Below, one piece after another: positions 47,001-55,101 of a DNA stretch of 64,000 nucleotides. The stretch is taken from assembly GCF_006345815.1 (NCBI RefSeq), contig NZ_VCIG01000001.1:124001-188000 (forward strand), written 5' to 3'. The stretch is from Ochrobactrum sp. CGA5. Its GTDB lineage: Bacteria > Pseudomonadota > Alphaproteobacteria > Rhizobiales > Rhizobiaceae. Each line of letters starts with the position of its first letter. The first letter of the stretch is position 1. Both the position numbers and the translations under genes were made by a program. The notes beneath the pieces are model-generated. The model was not told the DNA's origin, did no database searches, and was given only the letters and a program-made list of their open reading frames with translations.

Positions 47001-47200
47001 GTGTGGCTCTGGGTTGGGTAATCGTTGGCGGTCTCGGCCTTGCAACGATTGCTACGCTCTATGTAACGCCGGTCGCATATCTTGTGCTGGGACGCTTTAC
47101 GCAGCCCAAAGCGGAAGAAGAGGCGCGGCTTGAGCGGGAACTCAACCGTGCGCTCCAGGATAAATCGCAAAAAGGCGGTACGGCCGAACCGGCGAAATAG
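44048..47200 (+). CDS. RND multidrug efflux permease (HAE1/AcrB family)
   Basis: A 1050-residue inner-membrane proton/drug antiporter, the normal length. It starts at a GTG behind GATGAGGTAAGCAC. The first helix is RRPVFAFVINVLIVVAGLAAF. The proton-relay Asp pair is in ATGLVVDDAIVVLENVVRR (helix 4). A second repeat has VGIMAKNGILIVEFADQLR (helix 10, with the relay Lys) and helices 11-12 at the C-terminus. Large periplasmic loops follow helices 1 and 7. Substrates cannot be inferred. It is co-transcribed with the adaptor and followed by a clear terminator. Confidence 0.96.
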   Translation: MTSHNSSSGNGGSTALFIRRPVFAFVINVLIVVAGLAAFTGVDIRELPDVDRPVVTISTDFSGASAETIDRQLTQVLENAVARVSGVKSISSTSSFERSRVTVEFNDGVDLNVAAADMRDAISRVANTVPEEADPSRIIKADSNADPVMRLAVTSDTMPVDDMTVLVEDQIEDVLSAVPGVADVQIYGDRDKIFRIDINQARLASYGLTIADLSNALSSMGLDAPAGSLRSSDQSIVVRATANLEKPEDFENVYIKGRTQIRDVATVTLGPDIESSAVRSNGKTAIGLGIVRQAQSNTLDISEGIRTAVANLQKTLPAGVNIAVTSDDANFINGAIHEVEIALIASVIIVVAIIFVFLWDLRATLIPAVSMPVALIGTIAAIYLAGFSVNILTLLALVLATGLVVDDAIVVLENVVRRRNQGMGPRAAAVLGTQEVFFAVIATTLTLAAVFVPISFLPGQAGGLFREFGFVLAIAVLLSSVVALTLCPMLASRFLKEGSGEDGGHGPLFLRRIGGGLATFYKKTLHVCLSAPFVVVLVAVVFAGASYVGYGMIRQELTPSEDRAVALLRINGPQGISVEFLQSQLDQIEEAIKPLRDSGEITTTYAIAGSGGSSNNGFVVLTLAPWKERARSQQEIMADITQRIKGITAVRIFTTQPNSLGIRGAGNGLQFAIVGNDYAKLQPAAQAVVAALEKDSRFVQPRLSVEPTQPQLSVEINRERASDLGIDITGLANAVQSVLDGRKIGSVYVGDRSFDVKLVSTTNPINDPTDLENIFMKTADGRYVPMSSIATVVEKAVPPQLNRETRQRSVSITTNLRDDFALGDAYKAAQEIAAPLLLPGSHIIPLAEASTLSETSSGLAMVFGFAIVIILLVLAAQFESFVSALIVMATVPLGLGCAVFAMLLTGTSLNVYSQIGLVLLVGIMAKNGILIVEFADQLRDKGLSVREAIEEASNIRLRPVCMTMICAVLGGVPLVLASGAGAEARVALGWVIVGGLGLATIATLYVTPVAYLVLGRFTQPKAEEEARLERELNRALQDKSQKGGTAEPAK

Positions 47201-47211
47201 ACTGAAAGCAG

Positions 47212-47240
47212 AAACCGACCTTTGGGGTCGGTTTCTTTTT
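47212..47240. terminator. Intrinsic terminator after the RND operon
   Basis: A perfect 9-bp stem AAACCGACC / GGTCGGTTT (47212-47220 with 47226-47234) and a 5-base loop, then CTTTTT. It may also serve the convergent binding-protein gene that ends at 47256. Confidence 0.88.
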
Positions 47241-47255
47241 CTCATTTTTATCGGA

Positions 47256-48254
47256 TTACTTCTTCAGAGCGTCGGTAATCTTCGCAGTCCAAGCGCCTTC
47301 CGGCTTCTTGGTGATGACCGGATCAGAACCGCCTCCAAGCAGCGTTTCCACCGTGCGCTCAGCCGCTGCTACGTCAAGAGTCCCATCGGAACCGTCAACC
47401 AGCTTCCCGATTTCCTTGACCATACGTTCCTGAACTTCCTTGGTTTGTGCACCGGAAGCATCATTTTCGAGTATGATGTCCGCTGCTTCCCCTGGATTGT
47501 CAGAAGCATATTGCCAGCCCTTCATTGAGGCGCGCACAAAACGGGCCAGCTTGTCGACCATCGCCGGATCGTCGAGGCTCTTTTCCAGCACATAGAGCCC
47601 GTCTTCCAGCGTTGCGACGCCTTGCTCTTCATATGGGAAGACAACAAGCTGATCGGCGGGAATGCCCGCATCGATCACCTGCCAATATTCATTGTAGGTC
47701 ATGGTGGAAATGCAATCGGCCTGCTTCTGGATCAGGGGATCAACGTTGAAGCCCTGTTTCAGAACGGTCACACCGTCCTTACCGCCTTCGGTCGGGATTT
47801 TCAGGTGGCTCATCCATGACAGAAACGGATATTCATTACCGCCAAACCAGACGCCGAGCGTGCGGCCCCGGAAATCTTCTGGCTTGGTGATATTGGTGTC
47901 CTTGCGGCAGGTCAGCATCATGCCTGACTTCTTGAAGGGCTGGGCGATGTTGACGAGCGGGACGCCTTTTTCACGGGTTGCAAGCGCCGACGGCATCCAG
48001 TCAACCACAACATCTGCGCCGCCACCGGCAATTACTTGCGGTGGAGCGACGTCCGGTCCGCCCGGCTTGATGTCGACGTCGAGATTTTCTTCCTCATAGA
48101 AGCCTTTGTCCTTGGCTACGTAGTAACCGGCAAATTGTCCCTGCGTCACCCATTTGAGCTGCAAGGTCAGCTTGTCGGCCGCCATCGCCGAACTGCTCAT
48201 GAGCGCGAGCGCCAGTCCGGCTGTTCCAAGGCATAAAGAAATTGCCTTTTTCAT
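47256..48254 (-). CDS. ABC transporter substrate-binding protein (NMT1/THI5-like)
   Basis: A 332-residue periplasmic binding protein with a signal peptide (MKKAISLCLGTAGLALALMSSSAMAA). The mature start KLTLQLKWVTQGQFAGYYVAKDKGFYEEENL is typical of the NMT1/THI5 family, which binds pyrimidine-like and other small aromatic molecules. ATG 48254 follows AGAGGAGAACTGA. It is the last gene of a minus-strand run with two permeases, an ATPase, a dihydropyrimidinase and an N-carbamoyl hydrolase. A pyrimidine, dihydropyrimidine or hydantoin ligand is likely (inference). Confidence 0.9.
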   Translation of the reverse strand: MKKAISLCLGTAGLALALMSSSAMAADKLTLQLKWVTQGQFAGYYVAKDKGFYEEENLDVDIKPGGPDVAPPQVIAGGGADVVVDWMPSALATREKGVPLVNIAQPFKKSGMMLTCRKDTNITKPEDFRGRTLGVWFGGNEYPFLSWMSHLKIPTEGGKDGVTVLKQGFNVDPLIQKQADCISTMTYNEYWQVIDAGIPADQLVVFPYEEQGVATLEDGLYVLEKSLDDPAMVDKLARFVRASMKGWQYASDNPGEAADIILENDASGAQTKEVQERMVKEIGKLVDGSDGTLDVAAAERTVETLLGGGSDPVITKKPEGAWTAKITDALKK

Positions 48255-48284
48255 TTCAGTTCTCCTCTGGTTCTTTTTTATTGC

Positions 48285-48327
48285 GCGCATTTTACCCGAA
48301 AACCGGTTTCCACTTTTCGGAATGCGC
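48285..48327 (-). repeat. Interspersed 43-bp palindromic repeat (family 1), copy 4
   Basis: The minus-strand reading GCGCATTCCGAAAAGTGG...AAATGCGC aligns base for base in length with 30515-30557. It lies between the second permease gene and the binding-protein gene of one operon, where it could separate their expression. Confidence 0.65.
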
Positions 48328-48367
48328 TTTGGTCTACCTTATTTTTGCAGATGCCAAATATTCAGGC

Positions 48368-49228
48368 TTATGCCCTCCTGTATGAAGGGTGCCAGAATGT
48401 CATTCTGCGCTCGATCAGCGCGATCAGCCCGTATGAGAGCGACCCCGCAAGAGCGGCTACGAAGATTTCAGCCCATACCATATCCACATTCATGCGCCCG
48501 ATTTCCGCGGAGATACGGAATCCCATGCCGACAATCGGCGTGCCGAAAAATTCCGCTACGATCGCTCCGATAAGCGCGAGGGTGGAATTGATCTTGAGAG
48601 CGTTGAAGATGAATGGCATGGCCGCTGGAAGACGCAGCTTGAACAATGTCTGCCAGTAGCTTGAGCCGTAGGTTTCCATCATGTCTCGTTCCATCGATCC
48701 GGTGCTGGCAAGGCCCGCGACGGTGTTCACAAGCATAGGAAAGAAGGTCATGATGATGACGACTGCGGCCTTCGACTGCCAATCGAAGCCAAACCACATC
48801 ACCATGATTGGCGCAACACCCACGATGGGAAGTGCCGCAGCCAGATTGCCGAGCGGTAACAGCCCTTTGCGCAGGAAAGGGATACGGTCGGCGATAATGG
48901 CGGTTATGAAACCCAGACCGCATCCCGCGACATAGCCGATGATGACGGCCTTCAGAAAGGTCTGCCTGAAATCCGCCCAGAGAATTGGTACGGACGCCGC
49001 TATGCGTGCCCAGATTGCCGATGGTGCCGGAAGAAGAACCTGAGGAATGGCGAAAAGCCTTACGGTTACCTCCCAGAGCATCAGCATTGCGATGCCGAAG
49101 AGCGCCGGCACTACAATATCCAAAAGCTTTTGGCCCAAAGGGTTACGGGTCTTCAGACCTGCGACCCAGCCCACAAGCAGCCATGAAACTGCTATTAACG
49201 CTGCGACGGATAGGATGCCTGTCATCAT
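48368..49228 (-). CDS. ABC transporter permease (SsuC/ThiX type), second
   Basis: A 286-residue permease with about six membrane helices. The cytoplasmic loop MVNTVAGLASTGSMERDMMETYGSSYWQTLFKLRLPAAMPFI (given in parts: AGLAS...ETYGSSYWQ...LPAAMPF) corresponds to the EAA motif of the BPD family. Start ATG 49228 overlaps the stop of the upstream permease (ATGA). A frame extending to 49342 is a read-through of the neighbour in another phase. It pairs with the next permease as a heterodimer. Confidence 0.91.
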   Translation of the reverse strand: MMTGILSVAALIAVSWLLVGWVAGLKTRNPLGQKLLDIVVPALFGIAMLMLWEVTVRLFAIPQVLLPAPSAIWARIAASVPILWADFRQTFLKAVIIGYVAGCGLGFITAIIADRIPFLRKGLLPLGNLAAALPIVGVAPIMVMWFGFDWQSKAAVVIIMTFFPMLVNTVAGLASTGSMERDMMETYGSSYWQTLFKLRLPAAMPFIFNALKINSTLALIGAIVAEFFGTPIVGMGFRISAEIGRMNVDMVWAEIFVAALAGSLSYGLIALIERRMTFWHPSYRRA

Positions 49229-50118
49229 GTGGCTGCCCTTTCCGGTTTTACGCCCATGCGTCGGTTTACAAGCTGTGCCGCGACGCCTATCAGCGCAACC
49301 AGCACCGCAGCCATCAGAGCGGCTGCAACGAGTGCTGCCCATATCTGTACGGTCTGGCCGTAATACGAACCTGCAAGCAACCGGGCACCGAGACCGGCGA
49401 CTGCGCCGGTTGGCAATTCACCGACAATCGCGCCAACAAGGCTGATCGCGACGGCGATCTGCATCGATGTGAAGAGGAACGGCAAGGCCGCAGGCCAGCG
49501 CAGTTTCCAGAACACCTGCGATCTCGATGCATTATAGGTACGCATGAGATCGAGATGCATCACATCAGGCGACCTTAGTCCCTTCACCATCCCCACTGCC
49601 ACGGGAAAGAAGGAGAGATAGGTCGAGATGATGGCTTTGGGCAGCAAGCCCGATATGCCAATGGCATTCAGGACCACGATAATCATCGGCGCGATGGCGA
49701 GGATCGGGATTGTTTGTGAGGTGATGATCCAAGGCATCAAGCTCTTGTCGAGCGTGCGGGAATGCACAATTCCCACGGCGAGAAGAACCCCCAATGCCGA
49801 TCCCAACACAAAGCCGAGCAGGGTAGACGATAATGTGACCCAGCCGTGATAAATCAGGCTGCGCTTGGAACTTGGCTTCACTCCGAAGACGGTTTTCCAG
49901 ATTTCTTCAGCTACCTGATGCGGCGCGGGCAGGACCGGACGATCCTGATGCATCGTATTGGCGACAAGTGTCGAGAAGGGGATCTCTGTTCCCGCGCGTG
50001 TTGCCTGATCCCGCTCGAACGGCGCGTTGAGTACTACCGCGAGGCCGTACCAAAGCGCAATAATAGCGGCAAGTATGGTTGCCACCGGAATGAATCTGTC
50101 GTGCAGAAAGCCTTTCAT
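49225..50118 (-). CDS. ABC transporter permease (SsuC/ThiX type), first
   Basis: A 297-residue permease. A first helix near residues 10-30 is followed by a periplasmic loop, then about five helices. The coupling loop reads GLRSPDVMHLDLMRTYNASRS with KLRWPAALPFLF. It starts 36 bases after the ATPase gene and overlaps the other permease gene by 4 bases. Together with that subunit and the ATPase it forms a taurine/nitrate/thiamine-precursor type importer. Confidence 0.91.
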   Translation of the reverse strand: MKGFLHDRFIPVATILAAIIALWYGLAVVLNAPFERDQATRAGTEIPFSTLVANTMHQDRPVLPAPHQVAEEIWKTVFGVKPSSKRSLIYHGWVTLSSTLLGFVLGSALGVLLAVGIVHSRTLDKSLMPWIITSQTIPILAIAPMIIVVLNAIGISGLLPKAIISTYLSFFPVAVGMVKGLRSPDVMHLDLMRTYNASRSQVFWKLRWPAALPFLFTSMQIAVAISLVGAIVGELPTGAVAGLGARLLAGSYYGQTVQIWAALVAAALMAAVLVALIGVAAQLVNRRMGVKPERAAT

Positions 50119-50154
50119 GGGCGATCTCCACCACGATGTGGTTTCTGAGTATCC

Positions 50155-51006
50155 TCAATCATGGATATGCCCCAGACGTAACCCCTCACGGACCCGATGG
50201 GCAATTTTCAGGAATGCTTCAGATTCGCGAATCTCAAGAGGTCTGTCCGGGCCAAGATCGCAATCGATGATTTCATGAATGCGGCCCGGTCGTGGGCTCA
50301 TGACAACGATCTTGGTCGAGAGAAACACTGCTTCCGGGATCGAGTGTGTGACGAAAATCACTGTTTTGCGGGTTGCGGCCCAAAGCTTGAGAAGCTGTTC
50401 ATTGAGATGGTCACGCACGATTTCGTCCAGAGCGCCAAAGGGCTCGTCCATCAGCAGCATGTCCGGGTCGAATGATAACGCACGAGCTATCGATGCGCGC
50501 TGTTGCATGCCGCCGGAAAGCTGCCAGGGATATTTCTTGCCGAAGCCTGACAGATTGACGAGCGCGAGGTTCTTTTCAATCCGCTCGCGCCTCTTTGCCT
50601 TGGAAAACCCCATGATCTCCAGTGGCAGGCTGATATTGTCTTCGATAGTGCGCCAGGGAAACAGAGCGGCCGCCTGAAACACATAACCGTAGGATCGGTC
50701 GAGACGGGCTTGTTTCGGCGTCTTTCCGTTCACCGTCACGGAACCAGATGTCGGCTGTTCCAGGTCGGCCACGACGCGCATCAGTGTCGTCTTGCCGCAT
50801 CCCGAAGGTCCGATGAAGGAAACGAACTCGCCGCGTTTAACGGCAAGATCAATATTGGACAGCGCATGCACCGGCCCGTCACTCGTCTCGAAGACGAGTG
50901 ACAAGTCTTTGATGTCGATCACTGTCTGCGCATTTGCCTCACCCCACTCCGGGGCCATGCTGTCATTCAAACTCATGCGCGGTTCCCGAAGCTGGACGAT
51001 GGCCAT
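50155..51006 (-). CDS. ABC transporter ATP-binding protein (SsuB/TauB type)
   Basis: A 283-residue ATPase. Walker A is GPSGCGKTTL (about 66-75), the Q-loop is VFQAAALFPW, the signature LSGGMQQR, Walker B MLLMDEPFGALD and the H-loop VTHSIPEA. FPWRT after the Q-loop and LSGGMQQRASIARA are typical of the SsuB/TauB/NrtD group. It begins 3 bases after the dihydropyrimidinase stop, so enzymes and importer share a transcript. Confidence 0.94.
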   Translation of the reverse strand: MAIVQLREPRMSLNDSMAPEWGEANAQTVIDIKDLSLVFETSDGPVHALSNIDLAVKRGEFVSFIGPSGCGKTTLMRVVADLEQPTSGSVTVNGKTPKQARLDRSYGYVFQAAALFPWRTIEDNISLPLEIMGFSKAKRRERIEKNLALVNLSGFGKKYPWQLSGGMQQRASIARALSFDPDMLLMDEPFGALDEIVRDHLNEQLLKLWAATRKTVIFVTHSIPEAVFLSTKIVVMSPRPGRIHEIIDCDLGPDRPLEIRESEAFLKIAHRVREGLRLGHIHD

Positions 51007-51009
51007 GTC

Positions 51010-52479
51010 TCAGACCCCAATCGGCATATGTTCGGCGCTGCGCTCGACTTTGCGCGGCGCAACAATTTCCTTCCATTGTGACAACGCCCGATTGACAGCG
51101 CCATTCGGCTCGCGCTCGATGAAACGTCCGTCGCCGGGCTGTGCCGTGACATGGCCTTTATCGAAAGCGATACGCCCCCGCGAAAGCGTCATCTTGGGCA
51201 GGCCTTTGAGTTCAAAGCCTTCAAACACGTTGTAATCAATGGAGGAATGCTGTGTTTTTGCAGAAACTTTCTTTGTGGCTTCTGGATCCCAGATGACAAG
51301 ATCGGCATCCGCCCCCGGCAGTACTGCGCCTTTTTGCGGGTAGATGTTCAGAATTTTGGCAATGTTTGTCGAGGTGACGGCGACGAACTCATTTGGCGTC
51401 AGGCGCCCTGTACGCACACCGCGCGACCACAAGACTGGCATACGTTCTTCGAGCCCACCCGTTCCATTCGGAATCTTGGTGAAGTTTCCGATGCCATGAC
51501 GTTTCTGCTCGGTGGTGAAAGCGCAATGGTCGGTTGCTACGCATTGCAGGCTTCCGGCCGCAAGACCGGCCCACAGACTATCCTGATTGGCCTTGTCACG
51601 GAATGGCGGCGACATCACGCGGCGTGCCGCATAGTCCCAGTCGCGATTGTGATATTCGCTCTCATCCAGCGTCAGGTGCTGGATCAACGGCTCGCCGAAC
51701 ACGCGCATACCCTTTTGCCGGGCGCGGCGGATCGCTTCGTGGCTCTGCTCACAGGAAACGTGCACGACATAAAGCGGAACGCCTGCCTGATCGGCAATCA
51801 TGATCGCACGGTTGGTTGCTTCCCCTTCCACTTCCGGCGGACGGGAATAGGCGTGGGCTTCCGGCCCGTCATTGCCAGCGGCGAGAAGCTTTGCCTGCAA
51901 TTGTGCAACAATATCGCCGTTTTCAGCGTGGACGAGCGGCATGGCGCCAAGTTCGGCACAGCGTTGAAATGATGCGAACATCTCGTCATCATTGACCATC
52001 AAAGCACCCTTATAGGCCATGAAGTGCTTGAAAGTATTGATGCCGCGTTTCACCACTTCGGCCATTTCGTTAAAAGTGCGCTCATTCCAGCCGGTGATTG
52101 CCATGTGGAACGAATAATCTGTGCGCGCCTTGCCTGCCTTCTGGAACCATTCCTGAAGTGCGTCGAGCAGGTTACCTTCCGGTCCGGGCAGAACAAAATC
52201 CACAACCATTGTCGTGCCGCCGGAAAGTGCTGCTGCGGTACCGGTGTCGAAATCGTCAGATGAATAGGTGCCCATGAAGGGCATTTGCAGATGCGTATGC
52301 GGATCGATGCCGCCGGGCATGATGTAGCAGCCCGAAGCGTTGATTGTTTCATCGCCGGTCAGATTGTCGCCCACAGCAACGATTTTCTCGCCCTCAATGA
52401 GAACGTCAGCTTTAAAGGTGCGGTCGGCAGTGATAACTGTGCCGCCCTTGATTACTTTACTGGCCCCAGAACTAACCAT
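51010..52479 (-). CDS. Dihydropyrimidinase / D-hydantoinase
   Basis: A 489-residue amidohydrolase that opens the ring of dihydrouracil, dihydrothymine or hydantoins. Zinc ligands are the HxH of GGIDPHTHLQMP (His 61 and 63), the carbamylated Lys of FMAYKGALM, and His residues in PLVHAENGD and YVVHVSCEQSHEAI; the catalytic Asp is in VATDHCAFT. The length is normal. ATG 52479 behind AAAGGGGAAC was chosen. Its product would be the substrate of the N-carbamoyl hydrolase encoded just upstream, the second and third steps of reductive pyrimidine degradation. Confidence 0.95.
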   Translation of the reverse strand: MVSSGASKVIKGGTVITADRTFKADVLIEGEKIVAVGDNLTGDETINASGCYIMPGGIDPHTHLQMPFMGTYSSDDFDTGTAAALSGGTTMVVDFVLPGPEGNLLDALQEWFQKAGKARTDYSFHMAITGWNERTFNEMAEVVKRGINTFKHFMAYKGALMVNDDEMFASFQRCAELGAMPLVHAENGDIVAQLQAKLLAAGNDGPEAHAYSRPPEVEGEATNRAIMIADQAGVPLYVVHVSCEQSHEAIRRARQKGMRVFGEPLIQHLTLDESEYHNRDWDYAARRVMSPPFRDKANQDSLWAGLAAGSLQCVATDHCAFTTEQKRHGIGNFTKIPNGTGGLEERMPVLWSRGVRTGRLTPNEFVAVTSTNIAKILNIYPQKGAVLPGADADLVIWDPEATKKVSAKTQHSSIDYNVFEGFELKGLPKMTLSRGRIAFDKGHVTAQPGDGRFIEREPNGAVNRALSQWKEIVAPRKVERSAEHMPIGV

Positions 52480-52539
52480 GTTCGTCGTTCCCCTTTTTGG
52501 TTTTGTTCGAACAGTCAGCAATATTGGCGGGTCTGGAAA

Positions 52540-53787
52540 TTAACTCACAATTTCAGCAGTCTCCAATACGGCATGAAGAAGCACATCAGCACCGGCCGAT
52601 GCCCATTCCTTTGAAATATCTTCGTCTTCGTTGTGGCTAAGACCGTCCACACATGGGCACATGACCATGGCGGTCGGTGCTACGCGATTGATCCAGCAGG
52701 CGTCATGACCTGCACCTGAAACGATGTTGCGATGGCTGTAACCGAGCCGTTCGGCAGCATTGCGGATGGCGGTAACGCAGCCTTCGTCGAAGGTGACGGG
52801 ATCGAAATGTCCAGCCACTTCAATCTCGATGCCGATGCCAAGTTCTTCAGCGATTTTCGGCGCTTCGGCTTCGAAGCGTTCTTTCATGGCATCAAGCGTT
52901 TTCTGATCCGGTGAGCGGAAGTCGACGGTGAAGACGATTTGACCCGGCAGCACATTGCGCGAGTTTGGCGACACTTCAATGTGTCCCACGCCGCCAACGG
53001 CATCGGGCTGATGTGACATGGCAATCTCGTTGACGAGTTGCAGCAACTTGCCAAGGCCCACGCTTGCATTCTTGCGCATTTTCATCGGCGTCGAGCCGGT
53101 ATGCGCTTCTTTGCCGGTCAGCGTGATCTGCAGCCACCACAGTCCCTGGCCATGGGTGACAACGCCAATATCCTTGCTTTCACTTTCGAGGATTGGCCCT
53201 TGTTCGATGTGAAGCTCAAACATGGAATGGATCTTGCGCTTGCCGACCGGCTCGTCGCCTTTCCAGCCAATGCGCTCCAGTTCGTCTCCGAATTTCTTGC
53301 CTTTGGCGTCTGTGCGCTGATAGGCCCAGTCCTGCTCGTGCACACCGGCAAACACACCGGATGAGAGCATCGCCGGGGCAAATCGCGTGCCTTCTTCATT
53401 CGTCCAGTTGACGACGACGATAGGCCGTTTCGTCTTGATATTCATATCGTTGAGCGTTCGCATGACTTCGAGGCCCCCAAGCACGCCCAGTACGCCATCG
53501 AATTTGCCGCCTGTTGGCTGCGTGTCGAGGTGGCTGCCCATATAGACCGGATCGGCATCCGCATCTTCGCCGGGGCGAAGGAAAAACATGTTGCCCATCG
53601 TGTCAACGGTCATGGACAGTCCAGCTTGCTCACACCATTTCTGGAAAAGTTGGCGGCCTTCTGCGTCTTCATCAGTCAGTGTCTGGCGATTATTGCCACC
53701 GCGAATACCAGGACCGACCTTGGCCATGTCCATCAGGCTGTCCCACAGCCTGTCGCCATTGACCTTGAGATTACTGGAGAGCGCCAT
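52540..53787 (-). CDS. Zn-dependent N-carbamoyl amidohydrolase (beta-ureidopropionase type)
   Basis: A 415-residue M20-family hydrolase of the hydantoinase/carbamoylase group. Metal-ligand segments are GSHLDTQPTGGKFDG, NWTNEEGTRF (catalytic Glu and ligand Glu) and LHIEQGPILE, with a C-terminal LSHNEDED His. It contains HDACWINRVAPTAMVM typical of this group. The enzyme removes the carbamoyl group from N-carbamoyl-beta-alanine or related acids, giving beta-amino acid, CO2 and ammonia. It is the first gene of the operon and is divergent from the RutR-like regulator. Allantoate amidohydrolase activity is an alternative. Confidence 0.93.
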   Translation of the reverse strand: MALSSNLKVNGDRLWDSLMDMAKVGPGIRGGNNRQTLTDEDAEGRQLFQKWCEQAGLSMTVDTMGNMFFLRPGEDADADPVYMGSHLDTQPTGGKFDGVLGVLGGLEVMRTLNDMNIKTKRPIVVVNWTNEEGTRFAPAMLSSGVFAGVHEQDWAYQRTDAKGKKFGDELERIGWKGDEPVGKRKIHSMFELHIEQGPILESESKDIGVVTHGQGLWWLQITLTGKEAHTGSTPMKMRKNASVGLGKLLQLVNEIAMSHQPDAVGGVGHIEVSPNSRNVLPGQIVFTVDFRSPDQKTLDAMKERFEAEAPKIAEELGIGIEIEVAGHFDPVTFDEGCVTAIRNAAERLGYSHRNIVSGAGHDACWINRVAPTAMVMCPCVDGLSHNEDEDISKEWASAGADVLLHAVLETAEIVS

Positions 53788-53918
53788 ATGCTCTGCCTCC
53801 GCATTATGTATGGGCGTTCAAATTCGGGCCATCATGCTGCTAGCCCGTATCCACCCGCCAATATATGTTCCCACGACCTGGCTCTTTGGCCACAATACTC
53901 TTGCCTTGCGAGCAAAAA

Positions 53919-53934
53919 CTTGACTAGTTGGTCA
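53919..53934. promoter_or_regulatory. RutR-type operator
   Basis: TTGACTAGTTGGTCAA is an almost perfect palindrome; the established RutR consensus is TTGACCAnnTGGTCAA, and only one fixed base differs. It lies in the 220-base gap between the pyrimidine operon (-) and the RutR-like gene (+). TTGACT can also serve as the -35 box of the regulator, with CTAGAA-like sequence about 17-18 bases downstream, which would allow autoregulation. Confidence 0.8.
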
Positions 53935-54007
53935 AATTGCAGGCTAGAAGAGCGTTTGAATATGGTCAAGCGCTTTTGAAAAATTCTACACTGCTGAAAG
54001 GTGTCAA

Positions 54008-54697
54008 ATGGCCACAGCTCCTTCAGACGCACGGACCGACACGGTCGGAAACGAGAAAATGTCGAACGACAAGTCGGAAGGTGCGACGCGCATCCAGGGC
54101 ATAAATCGCAGGCTGATCCTCGACGCAGCGCTGGAGGTTTTTTCCGCTTACGGCTTTCGCGGTTCGACGGTTGATCAGATCGCCGAGAAGGCGGGAATGT
54201 CCAAGCCGAACCTGCTTTATTATTTTCCACGCAAGCAGAACATTTACGTAACGGTGCTGGAAGATACGCTCGCCACCTGGCTCGAGCCTTTCGAGCAGAT
54301 TGACCCGGACGGCGATCCTCTGGATGAATTGCGGCGCTACATTGCTGTGAAGCTGGAAATGTCAGCGAGAAAGCCTGAAGCCTCACGTCTTTTCGCCAAT
54401 GAAATTCTGCATGGCGCCCCGGCGATTTCCAACTTTCTCAAAGGGCACCTGAAACAGTTGGTCGATGAAAAGGCAGCGGTCATTCATCGGTGGATTGCTG
54501 AAAAGCGCTTGGCTCCCGTCGATCCATATCATCTGATTTTCACCATATGGGCGGTTACACAGCATTATTCGGACTTTTCCGTGCAAGTTGGGGCCGTTCT
54601 TGGACGGCGCTCCGAGGAAGCCGGATTTTATGATGAAACGGCCAAAGCGTTAAGCGCCATCATTCTTGACGGCATTCGCCCGCGAAACGAAACTTAG
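54008..54697 (+). CDS. rutR: TetR-family regulator, RutR-like
   Basis: A 229-residue regulator. The HTH is GSTVDQIAEKAGMSKPNLLYYFPRK (about 55-80), and SKPNLLYYFP is close to SKTNLLYYFP of E. coli RutR. The ligand domain also follows RutR: KLEMSARKPEASRLFANEILHGAP and DPYHLIFTIWAVTQHYSDF. RutR senses uracil and controls pyrimidine degradation genes. The adjacent palindrome and divergent pyrimidine genes support the call. ATG 54008 behind AAAGGTGTCA; another ATG at 54059 begins nearer to the conserved part. Confidence 0.88.
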   Translation: MATAPSDARTDTVGNEKMSNDKSEGATRIQGINRRLILDAALEVFSAYGFRGSTVDQIAEKAGMSKPNLLYYFPRKQNIYVTVLEDTLATWLEPFEQIDPDGDPLDELRRYIAVKLEMSARKPEASRLFANEILHGAPAISNFLKGHLKQLVDEKAAVIHRWIAEKRLAPVDPYHLIFTIWAVTQHYSDFSVQVGAVLGRRSEEAGFYDETAKALSAIILDGIRPRNET

Positions 54698-54702
54698 CCA
54701 TC

Positions 54703-55101
54703 ATGAAAACGATTCGAATTTCAGCGGCTATTGTCCGCGATGAGGCGGGCCGGTTCCTTCTCGTGCGCAAGCGCGGCAGCGAGATTTTCTTCCAGCCCGG
54801 CGGCAAGATTGATGCGGGCGAGCAACCTCAAATCGCGCTCATCCGTGAGATCGAGGAGGAACTCGGCATTCTCATTGATGAGAGCCAGTTGCGCTATGCA
54901 GCAAAAATGGCAGCCCCTGCCGCCAACGAAGTCGATGCAACGGTTGAGGCGGAGTTGTTTCACCTCAAGCTGAAAGATGATCAGGTTCCGACTGCATCCA
55001 GCGAAATCGAGGAGCTTTTATGGAACGCGCCGGGTGATACAACGCGTCCGGTAGCACTTCTGTCACAGAGCATTCAAGCGCGCTTTGCTGCAGATTATTG
55101 A
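54703..55101 (+). CDS. NUDIX hydrolase
   Basis: A 132-residue protein with a complete Nudix box, GGKIDAGE...[12 protein letters not shown] (GX5EX7REUXEEXGU), at about residues 33-56. It hydrolyses a nucleoside diphosphate linked to another group; the substrate is not predictable. It begins 5 bases after the rutR-like stop and is probably co-transcribed. Its last 7 bases overlap the end of the convergent ABC ATPase gene. Confidence 0.91.
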   Translation: MKTIRISAAIVRDEAGRFLLVRKRGSEIFFQPGGKIDAGEQPQIALIREIEEELGILIDESQLRYAAKMAAPAANEVDATVEAELFHLKLKDDQVPTASSEIEELLWNAPGDTTRPVALLSQSIQARFAADY

